From: Petrosia ficiformis
Taxonomy: Eukaryota; Porifera; Demospongiae; Haplosclerida; Petrosiidae
Length of the DNA stretch: 64,000 nt
Assembly: GCA_947044365.1 (NCBI GenBank)
Contig: OX345636.1
Coordinates: 50,834,746-50,898,745 of the forward strand
Direction of reading: 5' to 3'
A program made the translations under genes and the position numbers. Numbering within the stretch: position 1 is the first letter of the stretch; each line of letters opens with the position of its first letter. Positions 11,470 through 21,372 of this stretch are shown here, piece by piece. The notes beneath the pieces were generated by a model. The model made no database searches. It was given only the letters and a program-made list of their open reading frames with translations, and was not told the DNA's origin.

Positions 11470-11690
11470 TTGTGTGTCATATTTATACTACTGAACAGAA
11501 GCCCTATTCTGGCAATGCAAGAAATTAACGGGATATTCCCAAGCCTTTATTTAACACCAACCGGACGAAGTTTAAACATGAATCATGTATATCCTGTGCA
11601 GTCATACCCATGCAGGAAAGAATCTCATAGTAGAATGTCCTCTTTCATTAATTTAAATTTAAAGTAATGGTTTCATAATACATTAATTAT
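11470..11690 (-). promoter_or_regulatory. Orphan type A promoter in reverse orientation
   Basis: On the minus strand this is nearly the same as 39585-39794, the promoter region of A3, including the TATA box (11480-11487) and the GCTTCTGTTCAG block. No type A gene follows on the minus strand; the next thing to the left is the 3' end of gene A1. If active it would transcribe A1 in antisense. Confidence 0.6.
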
Positions 11691-11700
11691 TAGGTAGCTA

Positions 11701-12108
11701 GAGTAAGCGACCAATAATCGGACGAACTCATTTTCGGACAGTAGTATTTCTTTAGGACTATGTGCTAGCCGTCTGAAACTTCACAGCATAGTAGTGTCGT
11801 CTTAGTCCTATTTGCTTGCCAAATGAGAGCTTCGAATGTCCACTTATTAAAAAGTTATGTGATGCTAAACGAGCTGTCCGAAAACCGCATATTTCAGACA
11901 AATTTCTCAATCTCCGGACGATGCTTAAACAACAAAGAATGAAAAGAGGAATCTCGAAATTACTTTGCTATGATTGTACCTCTATTGTTTATTCAAGGAA
12001 TCTTTAGGTCTTTGTTTATGAAAGTCAGCATCACTTCACAGAAAAAAAAATACTCGAGAGTTGACAGTGTAATTGAAGTCCGGACATATCCGGATACTTC
12101 CGTTTATT
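11701..12108 (+). repeat. Left terminal inverted repeat of the transposon
   Basis: It matches the reverse complement of 18912-19320 with scattered substitutions and small indels. CGGAC/GTCCG occurs repeatedly (for example ATCGGACGAAC, TTTTCGGACAG, CTGTCCGAAAACCGC, GTCCGGACATATCCGG), so these could be repeated transposase-binding sites. Confidence 0.9.
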
Positions 12109-12223
12109 GGAAATTAGAACAAGAAATAATACCACACCCCTTAATTAAAACAAAAAAAAAAAAAAAGACTTAAAAACATTCAACATTGTTTCATTACATC
12201 AACAAAAAACTGTAACAGTTGAT

Positions 12224-15200
12224 TCATACTGTTTTGCTTCCACGGGCTGGTGGAGTAAACTCCAGTGGTTTACTCACTATTTCAAGTCCTCTACCTTGAC
12301 AAATGGAACAGGTCCAACTTTCAGGAATAACTCTATTGATGCCAGCACAAGAAAAATGGAACCATTTCTTACAGTGGTCACAAGATATCATGTTTAAATC
12401 ATACATTTCTGGCATGTTGCAGAAACAGTATCTTTTAATTTCAATAACTTTAGATTTGGACAGAGGAACTTGTTTATGAGTTGAAGGAAATCTTTTTAGG
12501 ACACCATAGGTTAGACACTTGTGTAAGTGTTTACGCATTTTACCCTGATCAAATTGTATTGGCATCCGACCTTCGCATATTTCAAATGCAAAGGCAATTG
12601 AAAATAATCCACAGTCTAACATGCCACTTTGTTGTTGCACACCCATTTTGTGAATTTTCAATATGGCAGAATCATCTCGAAATATTGCAGCAATCTGCAA
12701 AATCAGGTCACGTCCTAGTGTCATTGAACTGGCAAGACTATCTAGAAGATCAATCCTGCCAGCTTCTTCAGTAGAAGACACACACACCCAATGATGAGAT
12801 GAACCTGAGAATGAGTTTGATAACTGAAATTAACGGAAATGAATATTCAGTTACAGTACACACTCATAATTAAGGTGTGGTTAGTGGTGAACAAGTATAA
12901 CTTTTGAATGCTAATGAAAATCTCCATATTTACAAGTACATGTACACATGACTACATGTACTCTATGTCATCTCAGCATCAAAAGCAACCTGCTTCTAAT
13001 AATGGCAGGTAACACTCACAATGTCTCACATACAAAAATTGAAGTAATCCTCTGCCTAAATGAATTAATCATCTGTTATTCAGTCATTTACATGTATATA
13101 CATGCTAACTAAATGTACATGGCTATTAGAAATTAATTGCTGGTTGTAAGGATGCATTAACAGATAAAATTATAATTATCATTTGTATGTTCAGTTTACA
13201 GTCCAATACTCAAAATATCATGTTGAGCATACACATGCATTCTGTACTGAGTGTACTATTTCGATTATAATTGGCTGCAAAGCAAGAGGATTTCAATAAA
13301 TCTGAGCAGAGTGCCCCACCCTGATCCAGCATAAATATAACTATTATGTCAATCAAAAAAAAACATTTCCTTTTTTCGGACATACATGACATTGCTAGTC
13401 ATTATTATAACATCAATTAGCTTTACCTGTGTGTAAAATCTGAACACCTTTATTAATAGGTGAGAACTTGAGATAAGTACTTAGAGTAGTGTCTTGAAAA
13501 CCTTTAAGATGTTGAAATTGTTTAGCCAAAAGTAGTTGAGCTGCATTGATTATTGAGGAATTCAATTCTCTTCCTGAGATCAATATATCACTATCAGCTG
13601 TAGTCAGCTTAAGCTTCTCATTCCACCACTTTGAAACAACCACTTCACAGTCATCTATTAAAACAAATACTGCAATAATGCACCCTTGCCACATTTACAC
13701 ATTTTTCTCAATTTACAAACATGCACACAATTAAAATTATATAAACATTTGCAGACAAAATGTAATAATTAATATGGCATATATTTCACTCTGTATTGTT
13801 CCTGAGGCCTCCTGGTATAATAAGACATCAGAGAAGCAAGTAGTACATAATTAATTAAGCTTGAAAATAACATGACATCCAATAAGTGACTGATGATATA
13901 GAAAATCTTAAGATCCAGTTGATTTTCCAGCAAAAGTACATACTAGGTTTAAACAAGTAAGTTTCCATGATTTACATGTGTAATTGTTACCACATCTTCT
14001 CAAGGTCAGGAAAATATTACTGTGCATGAGTTGTAAAAATTCCCATATCCTTATGACCAAAATGTTTTTAGCAACAGCCAATTGTTATTTTTCGTCCTTG
14101 CACTTGTATGATTTGAGTATGAATACATGTAGCTCTTAAAAAGTATTAATGCTCATAGTATACAGAGACAATTAAACAGTGGTAAGGTATACTTCTTACA
14201 GTATACAATTTACTGACACAAACAATGACAGTTTCAAACAGTGACTACTAACCAGCGATTGTAGAGAACTTTACAATCTTTTCTTTAACTTGAGGTTGTT
14301 TGTCACACACTAATAATAATAACAGTTATTAATAATTCAATCACAATCATCTCACTTACCAGGTTCTTTTAATTCTTTTCTTCTACGAGTGACTATAGAT
14401 GACTTTACTATGTTCCCTTTAACTTGAGGTTCTTTGTTACAACCTAATAATAATAACACATATTAATACTTCAAATGTGAGTACTTTCACTTACCAGGTT
14501 CTTTTAAATCTTTTCTTCCACTAGTAACTACAGATGATTTTAATATGTTCCCTTTAACTCGAGGTTCTTTGTCAAACAAAAACAGGTATTAATAATTCAA
14601 ATTCAAATTCAAATCATATGACCTACCAGGTTCTTTTAAATCTTTTCTTCCACGAGTGACTATAGACGACTTTACTATGCTCCCTCTAACTTGAGGTTCT
14701 TTGTCACACCCTAATAATACTAACAAAAATTAATACTTTAAATTTCAACACTGTCACTTACCAGGTTCTTTTAAATCTTGTCTTCCACGAGCAATTGTAG
14801 ACGACTTTACTATGTTCCCTTTAACTTGAGGTTCTTTGTCACACCCTAATAATACTAACAAAAATTAATACTTTAAATTTCAACACTGTCACTTACCAGG
14901 TTCTTTTAAATCTTGTCTTCCACGAGTAATTATAGACGACTTTACTATGTTCCCTTTAACTTGAGGTTCTTTGTCACAACCTAATAATAATAACACATAT
15001 TAATACTTCAAATGTGAGTACTTTCACTTACCAGGTTCTTTTAAATCTTTGCTTCCACTAGTAACTACAGATGATTTTAATATGTTCCCTTTAACTCGAG
15101 GTTCTTTGTCAAACAAAAACAGGTATTAATAATTCAAATTCAAATTCAAATCATATGACCTACCAGGTTCTTTTAAATCTTTTCTTCCACGAGTGACTAT

Positions 15201-17690
15201 AGACGACTTTACTATGCTCCCTCTAACTTGAGGTTCTTTGTCACACCCTAATAATACTAACAAAAATTAATACTTTAAATTTCAACACTGTCACTTACCA
15301 GGTTCTTTTAAATCTTGTCTTCCACGAGTAATTATAGACGACTTTACTATGTTCCCTTTAACTTGAGGTTCTTTGTCACAACCTAATAATAATAACACAT
15401 ATTAATACTTCAAATTTGAGTACTTTCACTTACCAGGTTCTTTTAATTCTTTTCTTCCACGAGTAATTATAGATGACTTTACTATGTTCCCTTTACCTTG
15501 AAGTTCTTTGTCATACCCTAATTAAGTTATTAGAATTTGAAGTACATGTATTAATATATCATTATTAATAACACATAGTAATACTTCAAATTCCAATACT
15601 GTATCTTACAAGGTTCTTTTAAATCTTTTCTTCCATCATTAACCATAGGCAACTTTACAGTGTTCCCTTTCTCTTCAACAAGTGGTTCTTTGTCATATTA
15701 ATAATAACATAATATAATTCAAATTCCAATTATCTCACTTACTAGGCTCTTTTAAATCTTTTCTTCCACGAGTAATTATAGACGACTTTACTATGTTCCC
15801 ATTAACCTGAGGTTCTTTATTACACACTAATAATAATAACTCATATTAATACTTAAAATTCCAACAGTCTCACTTACCAGGTTCTTTACACAATTTATCC
15901 TTCATTCTTTGTTTTTCTTTCTCATATTCCCTTTTTTGGGCATTTTCTTCTCTTAATCTTTTCCGCTCTTCCTTCTTCATTGCTTCTTCTTCCTTCTTTT
16001 CTTCCCTCATTCTTCTCCTTTCTTCTTTCTGAAATGTTTCTTCCTGCTTTTTCTTAGCATTTTCTTCCTTCATTCTTTTTCGCTCCTCTTTCTTCCATGC
16101 TTCTTCTTCCTTTTTCTTTTCACGCTCTTCAAGTATTTGTAAACTTTCTATACTAGTTAAAACCTTACCTGGGCATTTAGTATGCTTGGTAGGCAGTTGA
16201 CTTGGAGGTGTAGGAATAACAAAAAACTTGCTTATGCTAGTACAATTATGAAATGGCATAATAAACTGATCTTCGCTACGACTATCATCCGAAGTTTCAA
16301 GAAACGTTTCTTCTAAAACAGATGAGCTTTGATGTGATAAAGGACTGTCAGGAACTGGATAATGCTTTGAGGGTTTTGGACTATACAGTGGAATGTAGGC
16401 TAGTCCAGATGTTTTAACTACATTCTCTGGCTGAAAATGCATGTATGTAGTGTCTTCTTGTATTGGAATTTGAACTATTGTTCTGTCAAAAGGACAGACA
16501 CCAGTAGTTTTAAAACCAGCTGCAATGTTCTTCATTGTCATTGATTTATACCAGGCCTCAGAAAAGAGGTAACAAAAATCGTAACGCGTTACACATCTTC
16601 CAGGGTTTTTTACTATAAAATTATGACAGGCTTCTTTCCAGGAATACTTAAGGGGAGAAAATGGTCCTTTATCAAGAGGCTGGGTGAGATGTGTAGTATT
16701 TGGTGGAAGTGCAAATATAATAATTTTTTGTGCAGCAGCAGCACGAATCACTTCAGGACAGTAATGACTAGAATGACCATCTAACAATAGTAAAAGTGGA
16801 CGTGACGAAGGAGCATAGGGTAAGAAGTGATTAAAAAACCAGTCAGAAAAGAGAGACCTGTCAATCCACCCCTTCCTGGATAAACCATAAAGGGTTCCTG
16901 GTACTTCCCCAATGGTCAATTGAGGGTTAAGAGTCTTTCTGTCGAAGATAACAAAAGGTGGAATTACGTATCCAGCTGCATTAGCACAAACTAATACCGT
17001 AATTTGTGATTTAGTATCACTTGTCAAATGAGAAGGTTGTTTCAATCCTTTTTTAGAAATAACTTTAGGTGCTTTTGGACTAAGTGGAAAGCCTGTTTCA
17101 TCACAATTAAAGATGTTACTAGGTTGGTTAAAAATACCATTGGCTTCAAGTGTCTCCTGTAGCATATCAAAGTAGTTTTCTAACATGGTATAGTCTGTTG
17201 CCATTGCTCTTGCCAATGATAATGGTACTGCTGTTCGTAAAGTTAAAGACGGATGCCTTATACAGAATCTTTCCCACCAACCATTTGAGACAATAGTATC
17301 AATACCTTTGGAATTTAAAATTTGCTGCACAAGGCTTAGTACATGCTTACGAGTGTATGGATATCCTATTGTAGCACTCTTGTCTAGAAAACTGACCAAT
17401 TCTTCCTCTTCTTCAATAGTAAGGTAAGGTTTGGGGCCAGACTTTGATCCCATTTGATGCTTTCCCACATAATGATCATGTAGAGTTGAACGTGGGACAC
17501 CATACATCTCAGATACCTGCCTTAGTGATTTCCCTTGTTCAACAGCAATAACTGCCTTCTCCAGACATATCTGCTCATACTTTCTATAGTTTCCACGGCT
17601 GTTTGGTGTAGGGTTAAGGGTGGGAGTAGGAGTGGTAGATCGAGAATGAATGATCCGTTGATGCAGTGAAGGATAGCCATATGCATACAT
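12224..17690 (-). CDS. Pogo-type transposase fused to repeat array, Ulp1 protease and PHD finger (about 1,190 aa)
   Basis: Fifteen exons are inferred on the minus strand: 17690-15878, twelve small exons from 15826 to 14253, 13654-13427 and 12804-12224. Every junction keeps the same phase and the spliced length is 3,573 bases, exactly divisible by three. Residues about 35-75 form a psq-type helix-turn-helix (SLRQVSEMYGVPRSTLHDH) and 90-150 a CENP-B-like second one. The DDE_1 catalytic core shows FNCDETGF (D197), LLLLDGHSSHY (D304) and QPLDKGPF (D340), that is DD35D. Residues about 525-600 are a Lys/Glu coiled coil. Residues 605-921 are twelve KEPQVKGN-type repeats. A C48 (Ulp1/SENP) protease follows with SSIINAAQLLL, HHW (H1002), LLDSL (D1019) and QSGMLDCG (Q1056, C1062). 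A C4HC3 PHD finger is at 1124-1166 (CFC, CDHC, HFSC, WTCSIC). The DDE part should cut and move the element; the protease may remove SUMO; the PHD may bind histone tails. Two separate genes with coincidentally matching phase is the alternative. Confidence 0.8.
14253..15826 (-). repeat. Tandem array of twelve micro-exons (about 135-bp unit)
   Basis: Exons in plus coordinates: 14253-14309, 14360-14443, 14495-14566, 14627-14710, 14762-14845, 14897-14980, 15032-15103, 15164-15247, 15299-15382, 15434-15517, 15610-15687, 15743-15826. Most are 84 bases (28 codons), with introns of about 50 bases. Each encodes a version of DKEPQVKGNIVKSSIITRGR plus KDLKEP. Units 14360-14845 and 14897-15382 match with a constant 537-base offset, a recent four-exon duplication. 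Three units (ending 14566, 15103, 15687) lack the usual TAG acceptor but have an in-frame AAAG one 10-11 bases further in. Confidence 0.85.
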
Positions 17691-18911
17691 CTGTGAACAA
17701 TTATTTAAAAGATGTTATTAAAAATGATTATATATCAGTCAATCAAACATACATGTATATACATTTCATAGAGGGGGGTGGGTAGGGTGTGGTTGGGATT
17801 CTCCACAAAGTTAATATTATAAGGCAGCTGTTAAACCATCATGTTTTTGAATATTTACACATCAGCTATAGGCTCCAGAAGCCACCACAAGAAACCCTTG
17901 AATTAAAACTTTTCATGGTGGGGCATAGCCCCTATGATAATTCACCTATGCAAATCTTCTGTTACATATATTTCACTTATTTCCCTCAAATATACATGTA
18001 TATACATGTGTGTGTGTGTGTGTGTGTGTGTATAATTATATATACACACACATGGTATATAATTATATTATATATAATTATATACCATGATTGCTGAAGT
18101 CAACTATTGAAAACTCAAGTGGTATAGTCAGCATATACCACCTGTGAAACCACAAGAGGTGTATTTGAGACTGCAACAAGGTGTAAATGAGACCACAGGT
18201 GTATATCAGACTGCAAGGAGTTGTATTTATGCAGAATTTAATAATAAAATCATATTATTATGTGATATGTCATTTATAGCCTGTGGATGTAACACCATCA
18301 TTATAAACCTCGAATCAAAGCAAGTTGATATACAAAATATAAACCTGGTAAAAATAATAATCATGTTTGCAACAATTAAATACCCATCTGTAGTTAATTA
18401 GAAGACTACATGGGTATAAGCACACGGTAGGTGAAATAGAATAAAAGATGCAATAATAGTGAGTCTTTTTCTAACTTTGCGCAAGTAATTATTACATGTA
18501 TTAACTGATACATTGATGAACATGAATTTGTAAGCATTTGCATATCTGAATAAAGAAGGGAGGGAGGGTTGGCCCGGATCCCACCAAAATATCATTAAAC
18601 CACATTTCCAGTTCCTAAGACCAAATGGTCCTGACATCAGAGCATATGTTAGTAGTTAAGATTGTTAAATAATTTTCATAACACTAGTCAACTCAAAAAA
18701 AGAGACACTGACAAGCATACATGCCCGGATTTAAATAGTAGGAAGGTAAAATCAATACATGGTTAGAGAATGCAGAGACCCATCGGTTGACTATAAATAC
18801 TCCCAAACATAATACAATGTACAAAATAAATTATTATAATTATTTATATATCATACCTTATCAAAAAAAAAAACAACCAACTTGAACAGAGAAGATTACC
18901 ACGAGATCACA

Positions 18912-19320
18912 AATAAACGGAAGTATACAATATGTGTCCGGAGTTCAATTGTATTAAAGCAACTGACATAGCCTTTGGCTTCGAAGTGATACCGAACGTT
19001 CATAACTTTAAGACCTGAAGATTAGTTGAATTACCAATAGAGGTACAATAATAATAAAGTTGTTTCAAGATTCCTCTTTTCATTCTTTGTTGTTAAGTAG
19101 AGTCCGAATATTGAGAAATTTGTCTGAAATATGCGGTTTTCGGACAACTTGTTTAGCATCACATAACTTTTTAATACTTCGACATTGGAGACTATCCTTT
19201 GGTAAGCAAATAGGAGACAGAAGATACCACTATCCAGTAAAGTTTCAGACAGCTAGCACATAGTTCTACAGAAATACAAGTGTCCGAAAATTGGTTCGTC
19301 CGATAATTGGTCGCTTACTC
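18912..19320 (-). repeat. Right terminal inverted repeat of the transposon
   Basis: Reverse complement of 11701-12108 with scattered changes; it ends GGTCGCTTACTC next to the TA target duplicate. The CGGAC motifs occur at the same relative places as in the left repeat. Confidence 0.9.
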
Positions 19321-19439
19321 TATATCTTGAGTACAAGGGATGTATCCAGTTTACATCTTGAGGTCCAACGGTGTTTGTGCCTATGGGTCGAATGCTTTAA
19401 ACTGGATAATATCCTGAGAATGAGGGATATTCGACCATT

Positions 19440-20340
19440 TTTTGGGTCACAACTATGACAAATGGATGATATCAAAGAATTAATTAGCTATATACACGAT
19501 ATCTAATTTAAAAGGATATATGTAACTAAAATCATCATGATATAACTAAAAATGTTGTGTTTTATCTGATTTGTAGCACTAGCAGTTACTTTGATACGTG
19601 TCATCATAATAACACAATAATAATTATTATCTTAATTATAAATAACAAACTTGTCAGCCCACCTGTTTTTCTTAATTTCCTTGTTACTCAAGTAATAATT
19701 GTGTTCATTGACTGGTATTTGTGTGTAAAGCGAATCGAGAGATTGTTATGTAGAAGTTGCGCTTAATTTTGTTGCTAAGACACCATCCCAATCTTGTTCA
19801 TGTGCTTTTTCAGTTTTGATATATATCTCTATATACTCTTTCGTTTTTTTTAATGATTTTTTAACTATCTATTCAGAATGTTATGAATACTGTTATAGAA
19901 CTAGTGTGTAACATATCTTTGAGTAATTTGCAACTCGCTAAATTCAATGTCTATTCATTGAAATTATTTCATTCACTTCAATAGTATTTGAGCTTGTACT
20001 CATACGAGTTGCAATTGATAACAAACAGTCTGAGATAGAACATTGAGTCATTGTGTTGTTGTACATGTATAGCCAGTTTTAGCATCAATCATTGTATCTA
20101 TTGCAAATATATAATATAGAGACTATATTGTACATAGTATATCAGTTGAATTGTAAATCGTAAACATGTACGTAGTCAGCTATATAGCGCTACTATAAAA
20201 AGTCTGTTTTTGTAAATGAACTTGATCATAAATTCATATCAGTTATATATCCAAAACTTTGATAAGATATAACATACTGCCTGCAGTTCTGGAAAGTATT
20301 AAGATTTTCCATATATGTAAAACACCATAATGACATGTAA
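19440..20340 (-). repeat. Inverted copy of 38745-39590
   Basis: On the minus strand this follows the order of the A2-A3 spacer: the CACAATGACTCA block, the GTACATGTATAGCC block, and CAGCCCACCTGTTTTTC. With 11470-11690 it formed one reverse-oriented block that the transposon then split. No gene is seen. 19323-19440 is unique sequence with nothing recognisable. Confidence 0.75.
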
Positions 20341-20368
20341 TGACCTATAGCTTTGTCAAAATTGTAGA
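20341..20368 (+). pseudogene. Orphan last codons of a type A gene
   Basis: ACCTATAGCTTTGTCAAAAT and the following TTGTAG equal the final codons (PIALSKL and stop) of the type A genes, with no upstream exon: sequence to the left belongs to the inverted block. It marks a rearrangement breakpoint at about 20340. Confidence 0.75.
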
Positions 20369-21236
20369 AATAATTATTGTGAGAATGTTAGAAAACTTTT
20401 TAATATATTGATAGAATAATAATTATTTATACTGTTATATCGTTACAGGTATCTAATTAGCAATTTATTCTAATATTCCCCTATTTCTGCTATATTTACA
20501 ACAAAAATTTTGGAAATGTTTTTCATGTTATTTATTTATTTCATAATGGGGTGTGGTAAATAAAGACACAAATGTGTGGCGTTGCCAATGACTTTTGCAC
20601 TTTTAAACACTCGCCCTGCTAATTTCCTTTAGCTTTCGAAGCATGCTTTTTGCATCTATGACTTTCTTTGAAGGTCATCTGTAGAACTTAAATAAGTCAA
20701 AAGGCATTGTTATTTAAAATGTGGAAGTTTACTTAGAGAATGCAAGAATACTGAGCTTTACAAATTGAGAGCTACATTTCAGTAATTTAATAATTATTAG
20801 TACTCTCTGCCCACTAATTTTTTGCATAATTAGTTTAAATTATGAATTGGATGTAAATAATATTTTTGAATTATACCACGACCAGTTAGTTGTTGTTTCG
20901 ATGCAGATATGAACCGGATACGGACTATGTTCCACTACACAATATACACAGCAGCAGAAGCCCCATGAAAAAACTATTGTTTTTTCATGGGGTCCTGCTG
21001 ACAGCAGATATTGTTTCACAGCGTTTCCTCTTTCTGCTGGTAGTTTTATGGACTCCTGGTAATATAATTTAATTTCTAGCTATACATCCACCACAAAATT
21101 GTGTTGTACAGTATTATAGAAGCAAATTTATAATAATTATGATACCAGCGATTTGGCAAAGGCCTTTACACAGGCTTAATGTACAAACACCATAAACTCA
21201 TTTGGTGCAGTGCTTAATGAAATACTATTAAAGTGA
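20369..21236 (+). other. Type A 3' flank with hairpin
   Basis: Matches 37940-38740. It includes a hairpin at 20952-21000 (CAGCAGAAGCCCCATGAAAA against TTTTCATGGGG and CTGCTG), also present but less perfect at 38452-38500. No gene is seen. Confidence 0.7.
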
Positions 21237-21238
21237 AT

Positions 21239-21372
21239 GAAACTCATAGTAATGTTAGTACAGTTAGTGTGGAAACCCTTCTCAATGCAATATCTGGTGA
21301 TAGCTGGTCGTATTCAAGATTCAAAAGTGGAAGACAGAGAAGTAGCAACTCAACAAAAGATGATGAAGAATA
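21239..21372 (+). pseudogene. Truncated copy of the membrane-protein last exon
   Basis: Equal to the 3' part of the exon at 1108-1417 from ETHSNVSTVSVETL onward, without the upstream exon. It has two extra bases before the position of the first copy's stop, so it reads on through RSSNSTKDDEE to a TAA. It is the left edge of the duplicated segment. Confidence 0.75.

Larger units (their letters stand above)
11701..19320 (-). mobile_element. Complete pogo-like DNA transposon with a fused protease/PHD gene
   Basis: The element starts GAGTAAGCGACCAA and ends with its reverse complement, and is bordered by TA on both sides (11699-11700 and 19321-19322), the target site typical of the Tc1/mariner/pogo superfamily. 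Terminal inverted repeats are about 408 bp. The only gene is on the minus strand (12224-17690) and is intact. The rest is: 12110-12223, short trailer; 13655-14252 and 12805-13426, introns; 17691-18911, leader region with a TG run at 18009-18031 and no ORF that I can support. The long, still matching ends and the open gene suggest a fairly recent insertion. Confidence 0.9.

Noticed and set aside
11470..11667. 65-aa ORF, also at 39597-39794 on the other strand
   Set aside because: It is the reverse reading of type A promoter sequence; no coding features.
12481..12774. 97-aa plus-strand ORF
   Set aside because: It is antisense to the protease exon, whose catalytic motifs are clear.
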